The notes beneath the pieces were generated by a model. The model worked only from the letters and a program-made list of their open reading frames with translations, was not told the DNA's origin and did not search any database. This document shows positions 34,825-48,000 of a DNA stretch of 64,000 nt, in pieces. The stretch covers positions 1-64,000 of the forward strand of contig NW_013654292.1 in the NCBI RefSeq assembly GCF_000499385.1, given 5' to 3'. Every line of letters begins with the position of its first letter. The stretch's first letter is position 1. Source of the stretch: Eimeria necatrix (taxonomy: Eukaryota > Apicomplexa > Conoidasida > Eucoccidiorida > Eimeriidae). The position numbers and the translations under genes were made by a program.

Positions 34825-35448
34825 TCACATCTCTTCCCTCTTTTTGTCGTCTCCATCCGTTAAGGGGTCGTCACCCACATCGTCCAAAATAGCTTCACCG
34901 TTGTCCTCTTCTCCTTGAAGAGGGAGCATACGTTCCACCGTTTGTCTGAACTCGTCAGAAAGGCGCACGTGGGGCATTTGGTAGACTTCTCGCAAGAAGT
35001 CAAATACGCCTGAGTGTTTCCTGCCAGTGGCTCTCCTGCTAATGAACTCCAGGGGCTCTATCAAGTGCAGAAAGTGTCGGCTTCTCTCGGGTCCGGGGAA
35101 TCGAAGGATATATTCATGCTTGAGGTAGCCAAACTCGTAGAAGTACTGAACGCGTGAAAACCACTGGGTCAGATGACGCCTTGCACGGTCAATGGCCCGC
35201 CCTTTTGCATCCCGCTTCTTCCTCAGTTCCAAAAAATCGAAGGCATAATTCACGACGCCCCTCTCGTCAATGAATTCTTCAAGGATCTCCAGCGCCTCCA
35301 GCGTTTTTGAGGAGGAGTACTCTGCGTGCATTGCATTCAGGGTGTTCGCTTGTTGCAACTGCTGAGTTAAAGTCAGCATGTTTACGTAGTACCATGAGGT
35401 CACAAGCAGACCCAGGAGTGACACAGCCAGTGGCCAGTTTACGGTCAT
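34825..35448 (-). CDS. Single-pass membrane-anchored conserved-looking protein
   Basis: Single exon, 207 residues from the ATG at 35448 (MTVNWPLAV). The frame is open further upstream, but only a GTG precedes this ATG. Residues about 5-24 form one hydrophobic segment (PLAVSLLGLLVTSWYYVNML), a likely signal anchor or uncleaved signal. The rest is helical and charged: LEALEILEEFIDERG, FDFLELRKK, then RHLTQWFSRVQYFYEFGYL, and an acidic tail ending DDPLTDGDDKKREEM. The middle has the feel of small bacterial and eukaryotic proteins of unknown function related to DUF4760, but I cannot confirm this. It is one of only a few genes here with no introns and no CAG tract. Confidence 0.7.
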   Translation of the reverse strand: MTVNWPLAVSLLGLLVTSWYYVNMLTLTQQLQQANTLNAMHAEYSSSKTLEALEILEEFIDERGVVNYAFDFLELRKKRDAKGRAIDRARRHLTQWFSRVQYFYEFGYLKHEYILRFPGPERSRHFLHLIEPLEFISRRATGRKHSGVFDFLREVYQMPHVRLSDEFRQTVERMLPLQGEEDNGEAILDDVGDDPLTDGDDKKREEM

Positions 35449-38400
35449 TCTCTTCCGGACACAGACGGCTAAGCCAGGGACCCTGCATTCCACGAGTGGT
35501 CGCTGTGCCGTGTTTGTCCCCCAGCCCTGCTCCTTAGGCTCAGTCCGTTAGGCAAGTAAACGCCCCTTTGCGCACGCAGTGTCATAATAATTCACGGTCT
35601 GGAATGCATTGTTGAAGTCTGCGCTGGTTCCACTGAAGCTCGCCCAACGGTGTTGGCAGACCCTTGGTCATGTAGTGAGTGCACTTGAGGGCGAGACTGT
35701 CAAGACTGCGCAGACTACGCTCTTCAAAATAGCTTTTGGAGGTAAAAGAAAGTGCAGGATAGTGAAGAAGACTTGTGAAGGTAGCAACGACACAGACACC
35801 CAATCGGGAGAAATGTAGCTGTAGGTTCGGGCCTTTTCGACGCTGTGCAGTCTGTATGTGTGGTAGCGTCTTAAATACAGGATGTAATGGAATTCTTACA
35901 GAAGACTGCATTTTATAACAATTTTCCCCCACGGGCGGCCTACTGCTCGCATCCGCGGCTGCATGCGCATGCCCGTTCACTTCTGCTCGTCATGCTGAAC
36001 GCTACGGAACATAGAAAAAGTACCATGACATATTTGCTTTATTCTAGAAACACACTAGTTAAGGCACAACTAAGGCATTCAAAGCCTGCCCCCGGTTGGT
36101 TTTGGAGACACGGAGCGCCGAGTCGGGTGTTGCGGAAGTCCATAGGTGTTCTCAAGAAAAGTGGGACTTCCACAAGAGGGCTCAGAATAGCTGCATATCC
36201 TTTTGTTATGGGCTGCATGGGGTTCGGTGTATTATGGAACATGAAGACTTCCAAGGCATCCTCAACTTGCGGGAACGGGCATGTAGCTGCAGCATTCAAT
36301 TCTTAAAAATGGGAGAATATGAAGGAGGAAGTCTATCCAAGATTGAGTAAAGAGTTTGAAATGTGGCTGAAGAGACACAAAAATGGGAAATGTTCTTGAG
36401 ATTCCATTAGTGTGGAGGGAGGTTTGTGTTCTGCGGGAAGTTGGGAAGGAAGGGAGATTGAGTTGGGTACAGAAAGAGAAGTTATTTCATACAGGCAACA
36501 GAAACTCAAAGAAGTTATGAAGAGAGCGGTTGAACTGAATTCAAAATCGTCGCTGCGCAAGCCTGTCGTGTACAAGAGTGCAGTAGGTTTGCAAGTAGGT
36601 TTGCACGCCGTAGAGCACTGTGCTGGATTTGAAACTGACAGCAACCCGTTACGGAGTTGCGACTTTTTGCACGTCTCTGGATCAGGAGCTGCAAACAAAA
36701 TCCACTCGTAGGGAATGTACACCCACGATTTCCCGGCGTTCCAAATCCAACTGCGTAGCTATTATACGAGTATTTTTTCCCCAGGATATTGTAGATGCAA
36801 GAAAGAACATGAATACAAACCACACTTCAAAACATTAGCTGTAATTGAACTTTCTCTTCCAAATACAATTAAAAATTGTATATTTGCAAAGTACGTGCAC
36901 TTGATTTCCTATGAGATTTTGCATGTACACCCCATGGTAGTTTCATTCAAAATGATCTTGTTTAAATTTTGGAGCCACTTCCTAATAAGTTGAACGGAAC
37001 CAGAACCGGCAACTCAAGCGGGGCAGTGAGATAGCCTTTCTACGAATAATCGCAAATGGAGCTGCCCATCTGCAGAAAATGTGGTTCACGAGCAGTCAAG
37101 ATACCGTAGAGGTCCGTAGAGGTCGGCTTTGACTGTGCTTTTAAGCGCAAATTGACTTCGCATGAGCTCTGAATGTAGCACGCGAGTGCGACTGAGGCGA
37201 AGCGATGCAGAGCAGAGCCTTGAAAATAAAGCGAATATTGCTTCCCGTAGGTAGGCTTAGCGAGGCTCCTATGTGTTGCTCTGAGTACGTGGCTCCTGCC
37301 AACCATTGCTAATTAGGGGTACAGTCAAACAGCGAAAGAGACCCAAACATCATCGTAAGCTTCGGTTTCCAGAAACACCTCTGACTTTTTCGGCATCAGG
37401 AGAGTCTTCTTGGCTGTCAAAAGTTCGATTCTGCTCTGCCCCAGAGAACAGGACGATCTTGACTCCAAAGGTGCCCAGTGGTGGGCAACCTGGGGGACAA
37501 CAGGAAATGCCGCGTAAAAGCGCGTAGAGGGCTCCTAGGCGACCCCCCATATTTCTGCGTCGCTGCGTGGGCATGCGGAACACAGCAGCTCCAGTGGCTC
37601 TTGCCTGCCCCAAAGCGAGGGCCTAACAGCAGAGCACACCAGGCCTCACCGACGGTTGTGGGAGCTTGTAATCCTTATAGAGGCACATGCCCTCTGTAAT
37701 GCCTGATCAATTAACTGCGCTCTGATACATCCACCAACGTGTGCCTCAGCACGAAGTTGCCAAGGCCCACAACCGCTAGAGCTCTAACCAACTGAAATGA
37801 AGGTAACAGTATAAATGAATATATAACCGTTGAGATAGTCCCGCAAGAGTGACAGTTGAAGGAGTTGATAGGGACTCGCAGGCGCCATGAAGTTTTAAAT
37901 CGATGTAACGCGAAGAAACGTACTAGATGAAGTATATCCAATCAGTAAGAACTTTACAATTTTCCACCTAATGCTTAGTGGGAGTATTCAATCAAGATAT
38001 CTTTATATATTAACATTTTAACGAATGCTATTTTCCAAATACTTTTCTGCGTGCCGAGCGTCTGCCAGATGCACGCTACATGCTTTTGTTTTTCTCGCTG
38101 CAAAGGGCTGAAGAAACAGTACTGTTGAGGGGTCGCGCAGTGCCGGCAACAAAAGCCCTGCTGCTGAGTAGGATGGAGGGCTAGAAATAGGGGAAAATTG
38201 TTACACCACTCTTTGAACTCCTGAATACTTGCTCGCTAGCTAATTTTGATAGCAAAAGTTTGCGAGGCGGCTGACGAACTTTGCAGAAGATCCTAAGGGT
38301 CTATGTAAGGGGTGCTGGTTAACGCGATATGGACCCCGCTTCTGCTTATTTTACGGGAGGAGATCTGGTGACACGGAAGGCCATGCGTGACATCTTCAAA

Positions 38401-39324
38401 TTATTGGTGGTCGCACCGCCCTCTGTGCAGCGGGCAGCTGTGCAAGACGATGCACATTCGGCAGAAACACAACATAATTAGATTAGTCTGACCCTCACAG
38501 ATAGAATGTTGAAGTAAAAAATGCTGAACATGAAATAAATTTCGCGCGGGAAGTACTGCAGACGTGTGGCGGGCCAGTCGCTCATCGACCAGCGCGGTCA
38601 GACGCGGTCAGAAGAAGGCAATGCCATGAGAATTGGAAAATCCACGAATCCACGGATCATCCATCTTGGAAAAGCCAGCGAAATATATCTGCTTATTTTC
38701 TTATATTTAAATGAGCTATTTGTTGACTATACTGGTCCAACCGTGCCTTGCTGTGCTTGGGGGCCCTATCACGAAACCAGACCAGTGTTCCTTCATCCCC
38801 AAAGCTTAGAGATGCAGCTAGTCCTTCACTAAAAGGTGCCAAAAATGTAACATGCTTTAAATTGCAATTGCTGCAACTGCGTCTGGGAGGTTTGTTTCTG
38901 TGCTCATGCACCTAAGAAGTTGCTTTTCCTTCCAGCGGTGTCCATGCCTTCGTATACAGCTGGAGGCCATCTCACTTTCCAGAAAGTGTGGCTTGCATTT
39001 CCGTTGCACTTGACAATTTCTCTTTTATCTGCTGGAATGCGGCACTCTTTTCTCTTTTGTTCATCTAGGCAGGCCTCATTTTGCACAGGTGGGCTCTCAT
39101 GCAAACAAGCAGATCGACGCCGGCTACTGCAAAAGAAATAGTGCACCCTAGTTTTAGGTTTTAATTTGACTGGTGACATTCTGTGTCCAAAGTCACCGAG
39201 GGGGCCGGAAGAGGGAGGCTGCGGCTATTCTCTTCATTGCAGAAGGGCTCATTTGGTCCCGCTCTTTGACAAACTGCGAGTGTTGAAACTCCTCTCTAAA
39301 GAACAAACGCATCTACCTTCAAAC
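35449..39324. other. Long AT-richer intergenic region
   Basis: Almost 3.9 kb with no supported gene on either strand. Base composition is more AT-rich than in neighbouring genes, especially 36700-37000 and 37950-38050. Open frames are short and do not splice together. No CAG tract occurs. An RNA gene or an unusually intron-rich gene cannot be excluded. Confidence 0.5.
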
Positions 39325-42300
39325 ATGATGAGAAGCTGTAGCACGGGTATATCTGAAGGCGTTAGAAATGCCTTTGGCGTTGGCTTCCAAAGGGGGACCA
39401 CAGTTATCCGCTGCAAGCGTGAGTTCCTGCTTCTCAAGGGAAACAGCCCACAGCTGCTGAATTGCGCTGCTTGTGATAGGGAGCACTGTGATTTGCAGGG
39501 CTGGCGGTGCCATGTGCCTTTCTGTTTTCAGCTCCCCCAGCCTTCGAAGGACCCGCATCTGAAGACCGAACTTGTACGTGCTCAGCTGTCTATTTATTCG
39601 TATGTTGAGCTACTGCAGTGCTTTTGCAAGGTTCTACATTTAGTTCGCCTTAGTGATGGCTGGTGCATGCCGGTTCTCAATGAAGTATTTGTCAAGAAGC
39701 AGTTTCGCACTTCGTGCTGTCCTGAGTCGCTTGCTCACGAGTTGTACATTTAGGATTGTTTAGAGCTGCTGGTGCCTTTGCTATTGCAATAGCCTGGCGG
39801 ATTTGCACAAGCGAGAGAATGTTTGAATGGCAGGAAATTTGTTGTGTCCCACCGTAACGTCAAATGATTTAAACAGGGTGCGCGGAAAATCTTATCCGTG
39901 ATTGTGCCTTATTTCCCTTGCGTGCAGATTTTGAGTACTATGATGATGTTGAGCGCCGCCGTAACCTCGCGCCTTACCTGCGTGGTAGCGTTTGCCATGC
40001 TGGACCAATAAGATGCCGCTCGAAGTCAGTCCCCAGAAAATGTACAGCTCCACGCAAAAACACAAAGGCCGCCCTGTCAACCGGCGAGACTGAGTTTCAG
40101 CACGAAGGTGATTTGTTTCAAGATATTCAGCAACTCGAGAGCTTCGAAGCCCCACCGCCCACTATGGTACGCCTGAAATGCAGCTCATACTACATTTCCC
40201 TCAAGCATACCTATGCTCAGTCGTTTTGAAGGCGCCCTGGCGTTTTCTTTTTTGCATGGACTATGGTGGGCTTTCCCCCTTCACCTTTTAGCGAAGGCTT
40301 GCATTATTTGAAGTATTTTGATAAGCTATAAGCTGTGGAACTGCTGGTGGCTGCGATCTTCAGGAATATTGCAGAACAGCTTCCGGCCTCGAGCGTGAAG
40401 GGGATACCCCGAAGAACCTTTTTCTGCAGACTGAAAAGGGTGATCAAGATTGCGCCACCACCTGTGCACTTCCTGAGGTCCAGGTGTCTCCTAGGGTAGA
40501 GGTGAACTGGGACCACTTTCCAGACCGAGACGCTTGCTCCTCTGGAGCTCTGCCAACACGTAGGGAAAGAGCATAATGTAGTGAACAAAGCAGCACCTAT
40601 CCACATTGAGTCCTGGCCCTTCATTTGAAAATGATACGTGCTTCTTGAACACCGTTCGGGCCACCGGGTACCAGTATTTTAGGGCTGGTTTTGCCTGAGT
40701 GCATGCTTCGAAAATGTTGCTTTACAACGGCAACAGCGTCCCCAGTCAGGATCGCCGACGTACGGGTGAGGGGAGAAAATGCATGCGGCACCTCAGTTTC
40801 GGTGGAATGTTGCGCAGATACAAGCCAGCTCGTTGACGGGACAATCGTGAGGGGTTATATTGACATAGCACATGCCTTGCTACGCCATTTTGAAGAGGCG
40901 CTAGGGACGAAGCAGCGCTTGACTGCTGGCAGCTTAGATTGCGCAGAAACAGTCTGCAGAGCCCTGAACACATTACAGAGCTCGAATTATAAGCTGAACG
41001 TCCTCGTGCAGCGCATTTTAAACGCAGTCAGACTACTGCACAAGCGGAAAATCCTGGAGGAGAGAGATGCTTTAGATGAAGGTGCTATGTACAACGAAGT
41101 GGTAAGCAGAAAAAATTAGAGGGTACAGTTATACACGGATTTTATGAGTTTTGTATGCTGCCGCTTTGCTTTTTGCGTAGGAGTTCCCATATCCCCTAGA
41201 AGCTACTACAAATTCGTTATCAGGGGTGCAGACGCACACATACCCTTTGTACGTGTATCGTTCGCGGCCTATGAGTCAGCGTCAAATGTACCCGGGCTCT
41301 GCTGAAACAATTTATCATAAGCTTGAGGGAGAAGCTGAGTCTGGCGGTGACTCCACAATGCAGGCGCCTCAAAACGTCAGGATACAGAAGAGCCGCGTTG
41401 CCGGCCCCCCACCACGTAAAGCTACTTTGGTGCAAGATGCGTTGCGTGTTCCTGTGCCTTGTACGGACGAAGCATCACCCGTTGCACAAAGCCCATCTAG
41501 GCAGTCTCTAACCGAGGTCCAGAAAAGCTACACCAAAAGTGGGAGTGCATTAAACACTACAGTGCCTTTGCCTGTGACCACTCGAAAAACTGCGAACGAA
41601 TGTACTGAAGGAGTTTCAAGGACAGGATCTCGAGTAAACATTCAAGTATCGAGTTCGGAGTCACCTGCAGGCCCGCTTTTACGAGCTCCATCTGCACAGC
41701 TGCCCCAGATCTCTTTGACGAGGGAAGGCAGTAAAGAGAGGCCCCAGAGTCCATTAGGTCACAGTGAGGGGGCTAAGCTAGAACTAAGCCTCAACTCACT
41801 ACCAAAGACTAATACAAGAGAGCCACAATCAGCCAGTGGGATTCCCAGAACGCAGCTTGTTGGACCGAGAACCGAAGGAGGAGGCTCCACTTCCGGCCAC
41901 TTCACCAGGTACGCTTGTTGCAGCATGCCATTTAGAGAGTCCGAGGGAAGCTTGCACGTCCGTCCTCTTATCTTGAGTGAGACACGCACGCTGGAGGATA
42001 AGGATCATTCTCAGTGGAAAGAAGATATCTACCGTAAGCTGTTACTTGCTTTGCCGTGAGGCTCAGAACAATGGGATACTAGAAGTATACCAAAGCAACG
42101 ACGCCAAGACAAATTCCTACAAGTTTCAACACCCTGACGTACACAGAGGACTTTTCGAACTCTCAAAGTATTAGTTTCTGAGATTTGTGCGCTTTGCTCC
42201 GTGGGTGCGCTCAGGAGCTTCAGTTGCTGAAGCGTTGTTGCTTGTCAAATTCGCCATTGACCTCATACTAAGTGGGGAGGGGCCGGAGTACGTTGAGAAG

Positions 42301-43595
42301 CAATTTTTTAAGTATTTCAGATTTGACAACTACAAAGCACACGAGAGACCCAAGATTTCTGAGGGATTGACACCAGCGCAAGGGAAGTACCTCATTCTCC
42401 GATACGCCATTGCGAAGATCGAGGCAGACTATGGAGACACACCTGAAGCAGCAGATCCAAATCTCTACCTCCCAGATCTTAGAAAAATGGAGGGCATAAT
42501 CCTTGACGACCCCTTTCAACAGAGGAACAGGGAATCAGAGAGCGTAAAGGCTTTCCACCAAGATGAGGGTACGGTGTTTCACGCTTCCACGCTTTTTGTT
42601 CTTGTTCAGCATATTCACGTACGCTGCAACAAAGCGCTTCGGTAACCTGTTGCTTGCATAGCACGCCACTTGTTTTGACAAGCTGAGCTTTGTGCTAACT
42701 TGTTCGCTTTTTAGGTGGGGATTCCCAGCCCTCACAGAGTACGCATCGGCTGCCCGAGAGGTCTCCTGAGGAACGTATGGAACGGCATTTGCCCTTAAGC
42801 ATACTTAGTCTCCCAGCAGTCTATTCGCGGCCCGTAGGGGGCCACCGCGAGTCATGCTCAGAGTCAAGCTTGCCAGGACGTGCGCACGCTCACCGCGGGG
42901 CCTCGAGTTCAAACCCACGGCAGCCAACGTCATCCACTGCAATGTCCAACAACGGGGTACTTAGTGCAGCAGCTGCCAACGAAGTGAGCTGCCTGCCAAA
43001 GCCTCTTCCAATTTTGGGCGGCTACAACCCTACAACTTCTGACAACAAACCTAGAGGAATATCAAGTAAAGATGCCGGGCATATTGTGGGTGCTGTGGCT
43101 TCGGTTCCAATGCCCACTACGCCAGCGCCTTCTGTCCTACCTGATGGACCCGCTGTTCAAGACCGACCAGAGACCCAGCAAAGAAGCAGCTCCTTGTCCG
43201 TGACAGCATCTCAGCAGGCTACCCCCATTTCGCGTGTTTTGCCTCCCACACCTTCCTCGAATCCAGGTGATATGTCAGGGCTGCCAGCGAAAAGCAAAAA
43301 TACAACTCCTTCAGACAAACCTGCCATGAAGTTAGTAGACTCAAGAAACAGCAGTCGGTCCAGGCTCCTGGGGCAGAAAGCAAGCTTGAACTGCCTTTCA
43401 ATTGGAGATGAAGGCTTTAAGCTGAGCAGCAGAAACATCGTCCGCGACACAGTGAGCGGCGCGGTGACCACCGTAGTATTTGAGCCCTCCAAAAGCGTTG
43501 CTGGACAGTCTCTACTCGATACGGCAACATCAGCCGCACTGCACGGCATCAGTGCGTCCCGCTCGCAAGAAATGCCCGCACCGCTTCCTGAGTAG
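39325..43595 (+). CDS. Unrecognised 8-exon Ser/Pro-rich protein
   Basis: Family unknown. Exons 39325-39418, 39532-39573, 39928-40166, 40364-40559, 40737-41101, 41181-42033, 42215-42568 and 42715-43595 join with consistent phases (1,1,0,1,0,1,1) to about 1007 residues. The folded-looking parts are a charged start (FEYYDDVERRRNLAPYLRG), a helical block in exon 5 (IDIAHALLRHFEEALG, LNVLVQRILNAVRLLHKRKI) and exon 7 (EALLLVKFAIDLILSGEG, YVEKQFFKYFRFDNYKAHE). The rest, especially exons 6 and 8, is disordered and rich in Ser, Pro and Thr. No signal peptide, membrane segment or CAG tract is seen. The helical blocks could mediate partner binding in a cytoskeletal or basal-body scaffold, but that is a guess. 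The first ATG (39325 or 39328) and the 42-base exon 2 are the least certain parts. Confidence 0.6.
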
Positions 43596-45022
43596 GGCAC
43601 TTGGAAAGCCTAGCCTTCGTGTTCCCATCAAGTACTCAGGATTCCCACGCATGTACAGCTTGTGATATGTGAGATACAGCAGCTACAGCAATACAGCCGC
43701 TCCGTGGGGGTATTGCTGTAGAAAAGTCAGCGGTAAGAGTGTTGTCCCCGCGGTATGGAGTAGTGAGGCAGGAGCAGTTCGTCATCTCCGTTACGCGGAA
43801 AGAGCACGAGACGAATCCCCCTAATGTAGTTCTGAGGCTACGGAGCTGGGAGCTCTAATTCGTTATAATTTGTTTGTTGATGAACGCCGTAACCAATGGT
43901 GTGACGGACCCGGCGACTCGCCGCACGGGCGGCTTAGTCGACCTTTTTACGGCTACTGACATGAGCTGCTTCGCATCGAACAGACGCGTCTTCTGTTATT
44001 CAGTGCCTACAACACCACGCAGAGGGTAGTTCAAGCTCGAGTGTCGTATCAACAACGCACCCTAAAGCAAAGGAGTGCACGGGATGTCTTGTGCGGATAA
44101 CGCATAAATACACAAATATTGCATTTATGGGGTGAAGCGGAGAGACAAGCTGCCAGATTAGAGAAGGAATGCCACAATGATTGCCATTTTCTCAGTACGT
44201 GCCAAGTGAACCGTAGGTTCTCGCGGCGAGATACATTGAGCCCATTTTGATATGTTCTCCGCGAACTCGGAGAGCCGAGACACGATATAGCTGGTATATA
44301 TTGAAAAGAACGACAGTTAGGCTCTGTACTGCGATTCTTAGGGTTAGTTTTCTGCCCACTTTCTCTCGCCCACACGGAGGGGAAGCCATACATAAGATGT
44401 CCTCGGAATACGATAGAGTACTGCCGGTTCACCACAGAGCAGACGAGGCGATCCCCTGAAAACTAAAAAAATTGCCGTTTCTGATGAAGAAAGAGTCGCT
44501 TATCTGATGAAGGACACAGTGGTTTGCGAGCGGGGGGACCGGGAGAGTGGACACTTGACTGCAAACGGGATTTCCTCCGTCCGACGCTATCAGTAGTAAA
44601 CGTGAACTTGGTGAAAAAATGGACCCATTTTTTTACCAAGTCCCGAAGATGCAATGAATAAACTCGGCGTGGAACACGCAGAGGAAGGGCTTTGACAGTG
44701 AGCGACCAAGTGTGTGTGGTATGGCCGTGTGGGCACAATCGAGAGCTAAGCGTTAATGAGCGCACTTACGGCAGCGCCCTTTGACAGGTAATGTAGCAAG
44801 CGCAACAGTCACCGTATGCGTAATTAGCCGCCGCTGTGTCGAGATATTAAGCATCAATTGAGCTTCCTGATGCAGTCTGGGCATTGGCGTTTATGCAGGG
44901 GCTGCGACAGTATACGGCTACAATACCACAGTTACATCAAAAGCGCAGAACACCGGGATCCAGCGTTTCTTTCTCGCCTCACTACCACGCTGCTGCATTA
45001 GGACCCCCCTTCAGTGTTCCCA
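43596..45022. other. Intergenic region upstream of the CHY zinc-finger gene
   Basis: No supported gene. A few minus-strand frames of about 100-130 codons lack signatures and usable splice partners. Confidence 0.55.
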
Positions 45023-48000
45023 ATGGATTTGTTTCGCACGAGCCAGCAGGGTGGCGACCCGTTGCCAACACAGAGGCCTCCTGAGCCTCATCCAAAAGAA
45101 GAGGCGCAACCGGCGGATCGATCAGCGCACACTTCAAAACATGAGGGGCATTTGTCGGGGACGCAGCCAAGGCACCACGAAAGGGGTGGCGATCAGCTGG
45201 ACCTACGTAAGCGGAAGGACCTCCAAAGTCAGAGGGCACCAGCACGTATCAAAAGTGGTGGTGCCCCCCATGGACGTGGCAGTAGGAATAACTACAATCA
45301 CAAGCATAGGGGACAGATGGGGGGAAACAACGCTGTCAGTGAATTTAGTCAAGAACAACAGAGGGAGCAGCCAGAAGGCCTTCAGGGTGCGCTAGATCCT
45401 CCAGAACAAGGAAGAACCCAAGAGTGCAGAGAAGGGCCTGGGACAAGACAGCAGCAGACACAGCAGGCAGAACAACGAGACGAATTGCAGCCTCCTCGAA
45501 GGGAGCAAAAACGGTGGACTCGTGGCAGAGGGCTTCAACCTCAACACAACTACCAGTGGCGGCCAGTGGTACGCGGAGACAAGGAAGAGAATGCACAACA
45601 ACAGCAACCACAACATTCTCAGCAGGAGCTGGAGCAGTCGGTGAGTCAGAAACAGTTGCAGACTCATAAAGAGCACGTGCCGGAACAGCCTACAAGGCCA
45701 CAGCAACAGCAACGGCAACGCACTTACACAAGAGGTACGCAACGAAGGTACCCACAAGGGCGGCACGTGCAGCGACAGCAGTGTGATGAAATCCACAATG
45801 AACAGAGGTCCAACAGCCAGCAAAGTCAGCTGCCTGGAGTACAGCTGCAGCAACAGCAGCAGCCGGTAACTTGCCGCCGCGCATGTGTGCGCCCGCAGCC
45901 GGCTGGTGTAGCGTCTTCAGTTGCAATGGAGCTACAGCGAGTTCGCCGTCAGTTTTTCGACTCATTCGCGTTGTTGTTTTGTCACCCACGGCTGATGACT
46001 CTTCTGGAGAACCAGCCTTCAGCCGATCGGGAGTGGAAAATAACCCCTGCGCGAAATTCCTCTTTAGCCACAAGGGATTCAAAAGTTCCACCAGCAATTG
46101 GCGACGCATCAGATCAAAGAAAAAACGCCGATAATGCAGATGACTTTTCCGTCGGAGCACCAGTGGTTCCCAAGCCCAGCAATGACGTGCCGTACACCGA
46201 CGATTCTAGTTGCGAAAAGCTTCCTGCTGGCGGCCATCAGCGGGGAAGCAGCACGCCCTTGTGCGTGTTTGAGGTCATTTTAAATCCAACAGACCCCGAG
46301 TTCGACAAGTCCCTGCTGCCCTGTGGATTGCGTCTGCAAGTTACAGTCGAGAAGAATTATCCGGGGTCTGAAGCAATTACCACCAGTCAACAAGACGGGG
46401 ATATCCCTTCTAGAGGGGAAAAAGTGAATGGAGGGGTAAATGGCCGGGACAATGCAACAGTTGTGGCGGCAAGGGTGGCGACTGCGTCATCGGACTCTGC
46501 GAACTATGTTGGAGGAGATTCACACCCGCCGCCTGCAACCACGCACAGCTGTGGCCCTGTCGATACGCATAGCTGCGAATTTGCGTCATCTGTAGCTTCT
46601 TTATATGTATGCAATGAAGAATTGAACGATTTTCGCCGAAATGCGATCGAGATGGTCTTCTCAAAAGTCATTGAACAGCAGTTAGCCAGAGGGGAAAAAG
46701 CAGATCTCGTGCGTACGGCGATTAAAGCGGTGGACAGGCACTTGAGAGACGTATTTGCGTTGCAAGTACCTCACACAGAGTCCGCCTCCCAAAAGGTTGA
46801 GATGCCTTGGACGGAAGAAGAACAAAGGAAGTATGACTTGATATTACTCCTCACTACACCGTGCAGTGACTAGGCCTGCTTAAATGCCTTTTTATTGCAT
46901 ATCTATGCTGCCGTGTAGCTGGACGTGAACGGAGGTAGTTTTTTACATGGTCGTGACAACCTGAGCGTGCAACTGGGTACAGTACTGGGTACCGCTTCAG
47001 TGCAGCATCCAGCTCATTCCCGCCAGTCCTATGTGTTTTTGCGCCTCTGAAGCAGTGCTATACTTTGTGCTTGCGTGATTTATATTTCGTCTACTTCGCA
47101 CACCCGGTATCTTAGCTTCCAGGGCTCTGGAGTTTGACTCAGATTGGAGGAAGCCGTTGTTTTGTATCGTCGGGTAGCAGAGCCAGTCTTACGGTGGCGC
47201 AACATCAGCAGCCACGTGGGAACTCGTACGGCGAAGGAATGCGCAATGAGGTTTCAAATTTGCCGGAGTGCTGTGCTAAATGAGCGCCAGAAGGTAAGCC
47301 GGTAATGAGCCCTCCACTTTTGCGTACATGTTTTCATAGATGTTTGATCTTATCAGTCTCAGCCGTGCTTTGTCTTTGTGTGAGATGGTCTATATCAGTG
47401 GGATTGACTAGGAGCTCCTGCCTTAACAAGGCATGCACGTGCTCAATAATACGTTCGCAGATGTGCCGTGCCTATTGAAATTCGCGCAGGTATTAGAGGG
47501 GGCCAATACCAAAGAAGAGTCAGAAGAGTCGAGTGACGGCCTAGAAGATGAGCTTGATGGCGAAGATGGAGAAAATAATGCGGGAGTACCTGGGAAAACG
47601 CCTGCAGTGGCACGTGGCAGCGACGTTTCCCTTATAGACACGACGTCAGAGGGGGTATCTTCTCTGCATCTGAGTTGCATACGACTGCAAGTCACGTGTG
47701 GTCGATGTAAATCTCCAGCAGATATGCGTGTTTCGCTGCCAAAAGATGGAGCAGCCTTGGATGCAGCGGGTAAGTGATGCAAAAGTGTAGCTAATTAGCG
47801 GTGTTTCCTTTAAACCAGTCCGGTTCTATTCGCTTCTCTTTTCTTCATGTATTCACAAGTTAAGTCATGCTGCCCACAGTAGCAGTGGACTTTTACGAAG
47901 TGAAAGTCTGTGACCTGTTTCTGTCTTAGACAGCCTGAATCCGCCGAACTGTTTCGTTCTAGTTTACAGAATACGCGGGCGCTACGTGGTGATACGTATG

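Noticed and set aside
41906..41935. Very short intron of about 27 bases in exon 6 of the 39-43 kb gene
   Set aside because: GT and AG ends exist, but the frame is open through it and the length is well below that of other introns here.
42034..42214. Separate exon in a third frame (ending ...HRGLFELSKY)
   Set aside because: It lies inside the intron that joins 42033 to 42215 in correct phase. Including it breaks the frame of the following exon.
45392..46160. Minus-strand Leu-rich frames opposite the CHY gene
   Set aside because: Leu runs are the antisense reading of CAG/CAA codons. The plus strand carries the zinc-finger gene.
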